Source: Mycobacterium ahvazicum
Lineage (GTDB): Bacteria > Actinomycetota > Actinomycetes > Mycobacteriales > Mycobacteriaceae
Assembly (NCBI RefSeq): GCF_900176255.2
Contig: NZ_FXEG02000002.1
Span: 1,302,001-1,366,000 of the forward strand
Direction: 5' to 3'
Length of the DNA stretch: 64,000 nt
This document shows, in pieces, positions 57,736 through 64,000 of the stretch. The position numbers were made by a program, and so were the translations under genes. The notes beneath the pieces are model-generated. The model saw only the letters and a list, made by a program, of their open reading frames with translations, was not told where the DNA came from and did not search any database. Within the stretch, counting starts at the first letter, position 1. Each line of letters starts with the position of its first letter.

Positions 57736-58641
57736 GTGACGGATTCCACGGACTCGCCCGAGCCCCAGTCCGAGCCTGGTCAGTCGGAGCCGAAGGTCTC
57801 CACTCGCGTCCCAGACGCGCCCACGAACGAACGGGCCGACGCGGTCGAGCCCACCGCCGCGCCCGAACCGGGTGCTGAGTCGCACGACGCGGACGAGCCG
57901 GAACCCAAGAAGAAGTCCGCGCTGCGCGAGCTGACGATCCTGGCGGTTACCGCGATCGTCCTCTACTACGTGATGTTGACATTCGTGGCGCGTCCGTACC
58001 TGATTCCGTCCGAGTCCATGGAGCCCACGCTGCACGGCTGCTCGGGTTGTGTCGGCGACCGGATCATGGTCGACAAGCTCACTTACCGGTTCGGGTCGCC
58101 GCACCCCGGCGACGTGATCGTCTTCAAGGGACCGCCGAACTGGAACACCGGATACAAGTCGATCCGGTCTCCCAACACCGCGCTGCGATGGCTGCAGAAC
58201 ACGTTGTCGTTCATCGGTTTTGTGCCCCCCGACGAGAACGATCTGGTGAAGCGGGTGATCGCGGTCGGCGGGCAGACCGTGCAATGCCGGGCCGATACCG
58301 GGCTGACGGTCGACGGCAAGCCGCTCAAGGAGCCGTACCTGAAGCCGGCCACGATGATGGCCGACCCGTCCGTATACCCCTGCCTGGGCAGCGAATTCGG
58401 TCCGGTCACCGTCCCGGACGGGCGGTTGTGGGTGATGGGCGACAACCGCACCCACTCGGCGGATTCGCGTGCCCACTGCACGAGCACTCCGACCGACGCA
58501 CTCAAAGGCATTCTGTGCACCGGTGATCCGATGTCGGGGACGGTGCCGGTGGCCAACGTCATCGGCAAGGCCAGGTTCATCGTCTGGCCGCCGACGCGAT
58601 GGGGTGGAGTGGGTTCGGTGAACCCCCAGCAAGGCCAGTAG
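57736..58641 (+). CDS. lepB: Signal peptidase I (LepB)
   Basis: Membrane serine protease cleaving signal peptides, 301 residues (M. tuberculosis about 294). A disordered acidic N-terminus of about 60 residues, one membrane helix at about 66-86 ([17 protein letters not shown]), catalytic Ser94 in PSESMEPT, catalytic Lys in [10 protein letters not shown] (about 174), and the late box [14 protein letters not shown] start behind a leaderless-type promoter. rnhB follows 13 bp later. Confidence 0.95.
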   Translation: MTDSTDSPEPQSEPGQSEPKVSTRVPDAPTNERADAVEPTAAPEPGAESHDADEPEPKKKSALRELTILAVTAIVLYYVMLTFVARPYLIPSESMEPTLHGCSGCVGDRIMVDKLTYRFGSPHPGDVIVFKGPPNWNTGYKSIRSPNTALRWLQNTLSFIGFVPPDENDLVKRVIAVGGQTVQCRADTGLTVDGKPLKEPYLKPATMMADPSVYPCLGSEFGPVTVPDGRLWVMGDNRTHSADSRAHCTSTPTDALKGILCTGDPMSGTVPVANVIGKARFIVWPPTRWGGVGSVNPQQGQ

Positions 58642-58654
58642 TCGTGGCTCGGAA

Positions 58655-59386
58655 ATGACCCTGACGTGGCCGCCGCGGACGGTGATCCGCAAATCGACCG
58701 GACTGCGCACCCTGGAGTCCGCGCTGCATCGCAGCGGCCTGGGGCCGGTCGCCGGAGTGGACGAGGTCGGCCGTGGCGCCTGCGCCGGGCCGCTGGTGGT
58801 GGCGGCCTGTGTGCTGGGACCGAATCGCCTGGAAAGCCTTGCTGCCCTTGATGATTCGAAGAAGCTCACCGAGAAGATGCGGGAGAAGTTGTTCCCGCTG
58901 ATCTGCCGCTACGCGGTGGCCTATCACGTGGTGTTCATCCCGTCGGTCGAAGTCGACCGGCGCGGGGTGCACGTCGCCAATATCGAAGGCATGCGGCGCG
59001 CGGTGGCGGGGCTGTCGGTGCGCCCCGGCTACGTGCTGAGCGACGGCTTTCGCGTGCCCGGGCTGCCGATGCCGTCGTTGCCGGTGGTCGGCGGGGACGC
59101 GGCCGCGGCCTGCATCGCCGCGGCCAGCGTGCTGGCCAAGGTCAGCCGCGACCGGCTGATGGTCGCGATGGACGTCGATCACCCCGGCTACGGTTTCGCG
59201 GACCACAAGGGCTACAGCACGCCCGCGCACAGCTCGGCGCTGACGCGGCTGGGGCCTTGCGCGGAGCACCGCTATTCCTTCATCAACGTCCGGCGGGTGG
59301 CCTCGCCGACCGGGGACGGCTCCCGCACCCGGTTGGTAGCCGAATGCAAACCGGACCCTCCGGGCGAGCGTGGCGAACGCCCGTGA
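58655..59386 (+). CDS. rnhB: Ribonuclease HII
   Basis: Removes RNA primers and ribonucleotides from DNA, 243 residues. Acidic residues in [14 protein letters not shown] (about 33-46) and in the conserved [16 protein letters not shown] segment. Further conserved DDSKKLTEK. Starts at the ATG 13 bp after lepB. The C-terminus after SFINVRRV is a short unstructured tail. Confidence 0.94.
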   Translation: MTLTWPPRTVIRKSTGLRTLESALHRSGLGPVAGVDEVGRGACAGPLVVAACVLGPNRLESLAALDDSKKLTEKMREKLFPLICRYAVAYHVVFIPSVEVDRRGVHVANIEGMRRAVAGLSVRPGYVLSDGFRVPGLPMPSLPVVGGDAAAACIAAASVLAKVSRDRLMVAMDVDHPGYGFADHKGYSTPAHSSALTRLGPCAEHRYSFINVRRVASPTGDGSRTRLVAECKPDPPGERGERP

Positions 59387-59476
59387 GGAAAGATAGATGC
59401 GGACTGCTCACCCGGCGACCGAGCTGTTGGGAACGGGGAGTCAGGAAAACGGGCAGGGAAAAGGACGTCTGAGCAG

Positions 59477-59782
59477 ATGAGTGCCGAAGATCTCGAAAAG
59501 TACGAAACCGAGATGGAGCTCTCGCTCTACCGCGAATACAAGGACATCGTCGGCCAGTTCAGCTACGTCGTGGAAACCGAACGGCGCTTCTACCTGGCCA
59601 ACAGCGTCGAGATGGTGCCGCGCAACGCCGACGGCGAGGTCTACTTCGAGCTACGGCTGTCGGACGCCTGGGTCTGGGACATGTACCGCCCGGCCCGGTT
59701 CGTCAAGCAGGTGCGGGTGGTCACCTTCAAAGACGTCAACATCGAAGAGGTCGAGAAGCCCGAGCTGCGGCTCCCCGAATAG
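59477..59782 (+). CDS. DUF2469 protein
   Basis: A 101-residue conserved actinobacterial protein (Rv2901c position) of unknown function. It starts MSAEDLEKYETEMELSLY and contains YVVETERRFYLAN and VWDMYRPARFVKQV. Highly conserved families of this type are usually cytosolic; no catalytic motif is evident. Its stop abuts the convergent GAF-ANTAR gene. Confidence 0.88.
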   Translation: MSAEDLEKYETEMELSLYREYKDIVGQFSYVVETERRFYLANSVEMVPRNADGEVYFELRLSDAWVWDMYRPARFVKQVRVVTFKDVNIEEVEKPELRLPE

Positions 59783-60547
59783 CTATTTGTCGGACGGCAG
59801 CTCTTGCTCGCCGTTGGACGGCAGGCCACCGCGCCGCTCGATGACCTCACGCGCGACGTCGGCCAACTTGATGTTGAGCGCCTGTGAGTGCCGCCGGAGC
59901 AGGTCGAACGCCTCGTCTTCGGTCAGGTCGTGCAGCAGCATCAGCATGCCGACGGCCTTGCCGATTTCGCGGTTGCTGAGCAGGCCCCGCCGCAGGCTGG
60001 CGGCGTCCTCACCCTTCGCCACCGCGTTGATGGCCACGCTGGCGAACGAGGCCAGCACCGCCGCGCGCCCAGCCGACTCGGCGTCGAACATGTTCGCAGT
60101 GTCGCTGAACAGGTTCAGCGCGGCCCCCTTGCGCTTGTTGACCTGCAGCCGAAACCCCATGGCACCGCGCACCGGGGTCTCCTCGAGCAGCCGGGCCGCC
60201 AGCTTGGGCCAATGCGACGGCGTGGTCAGATCCGCATCGATCTGCGGCGTCTCCTCCTCGATCGCGTCCAGGCAGGGGCCGTCGCCGGCTTCCAGTTCCA
60301 TCTGGTCGATCCGCTGGGCGAGCGCGTCGCTCGCGCCGACGGTGACATAACGATCGTTTTCGAGCATCAACAGGCTGGCGTGGTCGCAGCCGCGGATGGC
60401 CAGGGTCGCCGCGACGCAGATGGCGGCGTACATCTCTTTGGCATCCGAGCCCTGATAGATGATTTCGGCGAGGGCGGCGAACACCGTCGCCGGATCGGCC
60501 TTCTCCCCGCCCGGCATCGACGCGTCGCCTGGTGTTTCAGCTGCCAT
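59783..60547 (-). CDS. GAF-ANTAR regulator (RNA-binding antiterminator type)
   Basis: A 254-residue two-domain protein: GAF sensor about 20-165 (TLAIRGCDHASLLML, LEAGDGPCLDAIEEE) and C-terminal ANTAR domain about 185-240 (LLSNREIGKAVGMLMLLHDLTEDEAFDLLRR). ANTAR proteins bind nascent RNA to prevent termination. The ATG at 60547 has GAGG 6 nt upstream; an ATG four codons earlier (60559) lacks one. It takes the place that fdhF holds in M. tuberculosis. Ligand and targets unknown. Confidence 0.88.
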   Translation of the reverse strand: MAAETPGDASMPGGEKADPATVFAALAEIIYQGSDAKEMYAAICVAATLAIRGCDHASLLMLENDRYVTVGASDALAQRIDQMELEAGDGPCLDAIEEETPQIDADLTTPSHWPKLAARLLEETPVRGAMGFRLQVNKRKGAALNLFSDTANMFDAESAGRAAVLASFASVAINAVAKGEDAASLRRGLLSNREIGKAVGMLMLLHDLTEDEAFDLLRRHSQALNIKLADVAREVIERRGGLPSNGEQELPSDK

Positions 60548-60824
60548 GTTGTGCCTCATTATGTCCGCGGTATCGACGACGTGATTCTTACGCCGGTCGT
60601 TACCACCTTCTCCCCATACCCGCCTATTACAGACCTGCGCAGGTGCGGTGCACTGCTCAGGCGCGACGAGCCATGTCGACACTAGAGCAATCGCGACGGC
60701 ACGGTGTCGGAATGGCCGCACGTCGGACGTCTTCCGGGCGGCCGATCGCCGCATGGGCGGCGGGCCGCGGGCCAATGTAGTTTGGCTTGATGAGGTTTCA
60801 GCGCTCGGCCGGAGTTCCGATCCC

Positions 60825-61646
60825 GTGGGGAACGTAACCGCACGCCGGCGCGCCACACACGTCAACGCAGGTCAGGCCGTCGTCCGGCCGGAGACCCTGG
60901 CCGTCGAGGAGCCGCTGGAGATCCGCGTCAACGGCACACCGGTCACCGTGACGATGCGGACGCCGGGCGCGGATATCGAACTTGCGCAAGGCTTTCTGCT
61001 CACCGAAGGCGTGATCGTGCGCCGCGACGACGTGCAGACCATCCGCTACTGCGGCGGCCGCGGCGACGACGGCGCCAACACGTACAACGTGCTCGACGTG
61101 ACACTGGCCCCCGGGGTGAACCCGCCCGACCTCGACGTGACCCGCAACTTCTACACCACCTCCTCGTGCGGGGTATGCGGCAAGGCATCACTGGATGCGG
61201 TCCGGGTGATCAGCCGCTTCACGCCCGGCGCGGATCCGGTCACCGTCGGCCCGGCCACGCTCAAGGCCATGCCCGGCCAACTGCGCAGTGCGCAAAAGGT
61301 TTTCGACAGCACCGGTGGGCTGCACGCCGCGGCGCTGTTCGACGGCGACGGCATGATGCTGGTGGTCCGCGAGGACATCGGCAGGCACAACGCCGTCGAC
61401 AAGGTCGTCGGCTGGGCCCTGGAACACGAGCGGATACCGCTGGCCGGTTCGGTGCTGTTGGTCAGCGGGCGGGCGTCGTTCGAGATCACGCAGAAGGCCG
61501 TGCTGGCCGGGATTCCCGTGCTGGCCGCGGTGTCGGCGCCGTCGTCGCTGGCGGTTTCCCTGGCCGAGGAATCCGGGCTCACGCTGATCGCGTTCCTGCG
61601 GGAGGACTCGATGAACGTCTACACCCGCGCGGACCGCGTCACGTAG
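60825..61646 (+). CDS. fdhD: Formate dehydrogenase accessory sulfurtransferase FdhD
   Basis: Transfers sulfur to the molybdenum cofactor of formate dehydrogenase, 273 residues from the GTG at 60825 (M. tuberculosis about 276), with GGAG 10 nt upstream. The persulfide-carrying Cys pair is in [11 protein letters not shown] (about 115-120). Further conserved [13 protein letters not shown] and [12 protein letters not shown]. The frame is open upstream without FdhD character. The usual neighbour fdhF is absent here. Confidence 0.92.
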   Translation: MGNVTARRRATHVNAGQAVVRPETLAVEEPLEIRVNGTPVTVTMRTPGADIELAQGFLLTEGVIVRRDDVQTIRYCGGRGDDGANTYNVLDVTLAPGVNPPDLDVTRNFYTTSSCGVCGKASLDAVRVISRFTPGADPVTVGPATLKAMPGQLRSAQKVFDSTGGLHAAALFDGDGMMLVVREDIGRHNAVDKVVGWALEHERIPLAGSVLLVSGRASFEITQKAVLAGIPVLAAVSAPSSLAVSLAEESGLTLIAFLREDSMNVYTRADRVT

Positions 61647-61783
61647 CCGATTTCGCTGCGCGGCAAACCAGTTCCGCCGTTGCGCTGTGGATGAACACCC
61701 CGCTGGGGATAACCGGCCGTGATAGCGGGCGCTCGGCGTCCGTCGCGGCACGCCGTGTCGGGCGCGTCGGCCAGATTGGCCGC

Positions 61784-62155
61784 ATGACGATCGCAAAGAC
61801 ACGCATTGAGCTGGGCGCGATGGGTGAGGCCCTCGCCGTGGAATACCTGACGCGGATGGGGTTACGCGTCGTGGACCGCAATTGGCGCTCCCGCTACGGC
61901 GAACTCGACGTGATCGCGGCCGACGACGCCACCCGCACGGTGGTGTTCGTAGAGGTCAAGACCCGTACCGGCGACGGGTATGGGGGCTTGGCGCACGCGG
62001 TCACACCCCGCAAGGTCCGGCGGCTGCGCCGGCTGGCGGGGCTGTGGCTGGCCGCGCAGGACGGGCGCTGGGCGGCGGTCCGCATCGATGTGATCGGGAT
62101 CCGTGTCGGGAACCGGCGCACCCCGGAGATCTCGCATCTGCAGGGAATCGGCTGA
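61784..62155 (+). CDS. YraN/UPF0102 family endonuclease-like protein
   Basis: A 123-residue Holliday-junction-resolvase-like fold (Rv2898c position). Catalytic-type residues in RYGELDVIAADD and VFVEVKTRTGDGYGG. Upstream in-frame sequence belongs to fdhD's shadow. Its TGA overlaps the comM ATG by one base, so the two are coupled. Confidence 0.9.
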   Translation: MTIAKTRIELGAMGEALAVEYLTRMGLRVVDRNWRSRYGELDVIAADDATRTVVFVEVKTRTGDGYGGLAHAVTPRKVRRLRRLAGLWLAAQDGRWAAVRIDVIGIRVGNRRTPEISHLQGIG

Positions 62156-63666
62156 TGGCGCTGGGACGTGCGTTCTCGGTCGCGGTGCGCGGACTGGACG
62201 GTCATATCGTGGAGATCGAGGCCGACATCACCTCGGGTCTGCCCGGCGTCCACCTCGTCGGCCTGCCCGACGCCGCGCTGCAGGAGTCGCGGGACCGGGT
62301 GCGTGCGGCCGTCACCAACTGCACAAACAGCTGGCCGCAGGCCAGACTCACGCTTGCGCTGTCCCCGGCGACGCTGCCGAAAATGGGTTCGGTCTACGAC
62401 ATTGCGCTCGCGGCGGCGGTGCTGTCGGCGCAGCGAAAGAACCCGTGGGAACGCCTGGAGAAGACGGTGCTGCTGGGCGAGTTGTCGCTGGACGGCCGCA
62501 TCCGGCCGGTGCGCGGGGTGCTGCCCGCGGTGCTGGCCGCCAAACGCGACGGGTGGCCCGCCGTCGTGGTGCCGGTGGACAACCTGGCCGAGGCCAGCCT
62601 GATCGACGGCATCGATGTCTGGGGCGTCCGCACGCTGGGGCAGCTGCGGAGCTGGCTCAATGGGTCGGCCCGGTTGGCCGAGCGGATCAGCGCGACGGCC
62701 ACCGGCCCGGAGCCGGTAGGGGATCTGGCCGACGTGGTGGGACAGGCGCAGGCACGGTTCGCGGTCGAGGTGGCCGCCGCGGGGGCGCATCACCTGATGT
62801 TGACCGGACCGCCTGGTGTGGGCAAAACGATGCTGGCGCAACGCCTTCCGGGATTGCTGCCCAGCCTGACCGACAGTGAGGCCTTGGAGGTCACCGCGAT
62901 CCACTCGGTGGCCGGGTTGTTGTCCGGGGACACACCGCTGATCACGGCGCCGCCGTTTGTGGCGCCGCACCACAGCTCCAGCGTTGCCGCACTGGTCGGG
63001 GGAGGCTCGGGGATGGCCCGCCCGGGCGCCGTGAGCCGGGCGCACCGCGGTGTGCTGTTCCTCGACGAATGCGCCGAGATCAGCGTCAGCGCTCTGGAGG
63101 CATTGCGAACACCGTTGGAGGACGGCCTCATTCGTCTGGCGCGCCGCGACGGGGTGGCGTGCTACCCGGCCCGGTTTCAGCTGGTGTTGGCCGCCAACCT
63201 GTGCCCCTGCGCGCCGGCCGATCCGCAGGATTGCATCTGCCCGGCCGCGACGAAACGCCGCTATCTGGGCAAGCTTTCGGGCCCGTTGCTGGATCGGGTG
63301 GACCTGCGGGTACAGATGCACCCGGTGCGGACCGGGGCCTTCGCCACCGTCGAGGGTGAATCCTCCGCACAGGTGCGCGATCGGGTGGCGCGGGCCCGCG
63401 CCAAGGCCGCGGCCCGGTGGCGCCCGCACGGTTTCAGCACCAACGCCGAAGTGAGCGGGACGCTGTTGCGGCGCAAGTTTCGGCTCAGTAGTCAAGCCAT
63501 GCATCCGCTGCGCCTGGCGGTGGAGCGTGGGCTGCTCAGCATCCGCGGGCTCGATCGCACGCTTCGCGTCGCGTGGAGCCTGGCCGACTTGGCCGGCCGC
63601 GGCTCGCCCGGCCTGGACGAGGTGGCCGCCGCGCTGAGCTTCCGGCAGCCGGGAGAACAACGATGA
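62155..63666 (+). CDS. ComM/YifB-type Mg chelatase-like AAA+ ATPase
   Basis: A 503-residue ATPase, same length as M. tuberculosis Rv2897c. An N-terminal Lon-like domain (GLPGVHLVGLPDAALQES), Walker A LTGPPGVGKTML near 217-228, Walker B GVLFLDECAE, a four-Cys cluster NLCPCAP and DCICPAA, and a C-terminal chelatase lid. ComM-type helicases promote branch migration in natural transformation. It lies between yraN and dprA with overlapping stops and starts, consistent with a DNA-processing operon. Confidence 0.93.
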   Translation: MALGRAFSVAVRGLDGHIVEIEADITSGLPGVHLVGLPDAALQESRDRVRAAVTNCTNSWPQARLTLALSPATLPKMGSVYDIALAAAVLSAQRKNPWERLEKTVLLGELSLDGRIRPVRGVLPAVLAAKRDGWPAVVVPVDNLAEASLIDGIDVWGVRTLGQLRSWLNGSARLAERISATATGPEPVGDLADVVGQAQARFAVEVAAAGAHHLMLTGPPGVGKTMLAQRLPGLLPSLTDSEALEVTAIHSVAGLLSGDTPLITAPPFVAPHHSSSVAALVGGGSGMARPGAVSRAHRGVLFLDECAEISVSALEALRTPLEDGLIRLARRDGVACYPARFQLVLAANLCPCAPADPQDCICPAATKRRYLGKLSGPLLDRVDLRVQMHPVRTGAFATVEGESSAQVRDRVARARAKAAARWRPHGFSTNAEVSGTLLRRKFRLSSQAMHPLRLAVERGLLSIRGLDRTLRVAWSLADLAGRGSPGLDEVAAALSFRQPGEQR

Positions 63667-64000
63667 CCGCGGTGTTCCACGATCCCGCCTGGCCGGCCTG
63701 GGCGTACCTGTCGCGGGTGGCCGAGCCGCCCTGCCCGGAGCTCGCGGCCCTGGTGGGATGCGTGGGCCCGGTCGAGGCGGCCGACCGCGTCCGGCGTGGG
63801 CTGGTCAGCGAGGAGCTGGTACGGCACACCGCCGCCAGGCGGGAGATAGACCGGGCCGCAGCGGATCTCGAGGTGCTCGCTCGTCGCGGCGGCCGGTTGA
63901 TCACGCCCGATTGCCCGGAGTGGCCGCTGGTCGCGTTCTCGGCATTCGCCGGCGCCGGGTGCAGGCCGCGCGGCGGGCCGCCGATGGTGTTGTGGGCGTT
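63663..64000 (+). CDS. dprA: DprA/Smf-like DNA processing protein (partial, cut by right edge)
   Basis: The ATG overlaps the comM TGA (ATGA). 112 codons are visible: MTAVFHDPAWPAWAYLSRVAEPP, a helical SAM-like N-terminal part, then DCPEWPLVAFSAF leading toward the Rossmann-like DprA core, which lies outside. In M. tuberculosis Rv2896c follows comM the same way. The assignment rests on context and this N-terminus. Confidence 0.8.
   Translation, partial: MTAVFHDPAWPAWAYLSRVAEPPCPELAALVGCVGPVEAADRVRRGLVSEELVRHTAARREIDRAAADLEVLARRGGRLITPDCPEWPLVAFSAFAGAGCRPRGGPPMVLWA

Overview
The window is high-GC actinobacterial DNA, and its gene order matches the Mycobacterium chromosome around the dimycocerosate (DIM/PDIM) locus. 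Reading from the right it corresponds to the M. tuberculosis neighbourhood dprA - comM - yraN - fdhD ... rnhB - lepB - rplS - lppW - trmD - rimM - rpsP ... ffh ... glnD - glnB - amt - ftsY - smc - mutM - rnc - sepIVA - tesA - pps - drr. Gene content suggests a Mycobacterium outside the tuberculosis complex. Species was not determined. Comparisons with M. tuberculosis are from memory; no search was run.

Region 1 (1-24876, minus strand) is a lipid polyketide operon: tesA, then four type I PKS genes and the drrA-drrB-drrC exporter (drrC runs off the left edge). PpsC, PpsD and PpsE equivalents are clear. Two things differ from the usual fadD26-ppsA-B-C-D-E order. There is one KR-only PKS where two are expected: it has the N-terminal ACP typical of PpsA but is about PpsB length. 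In addition, fadD26 is reduced to a 22-codon reading frame whose stop overlaps the PKS start. Taken at face value, the line has one extension module fewer and no in-cluster fatty-acyl-AMP ligase.

Region 2 (25106-41388, plus strand) is mostly conserved housekeeping: sepIVA, a DUF177 gene, rnc, mutM, an OsmC-like gene, acylphosphatase, smc, ftsY, then the nitrogen-signalling set amt-glnB-glnD. Between mutM and the OsmC-like gene lies an extra ferrous-iron operon, feoA-feoB-nfu, preceded by two tandem DtxR/IdeR-like boxes.

Region 3 (41390-53710) mixes conserved genes (helicase, ffh, two amidohydrolases, pknI, tetR, dacB2, a SnoaL-like gene) with accessory ones (an alpha/beta hydrolase, two small secreted proteins, a CMD/AhpD-like protein). 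pknI appears frameshifted just after its membrane segment, so its extracellular domain is out of frame.

Region 4 (53962-64000) holds translation and secretion genes (rpsP-khpA-rimM-trmD, rplS, lepB), rnhB, a DUF2469 gene, a GAF-ANTAR regulator, fdhD without an adjacent fdhF, and yraN-comM-dprA (cut by the right edge).

Several genes (smc, ffh, lepB, pknI, the DUF177 gene, dacB2) have a TANNNT hexamer 6-8 nt before the start codon, the geometry of leaderless mycobacterial transcripts. No tRNA, rRNA, insertion sequence, phage or CRISPR array was seen.
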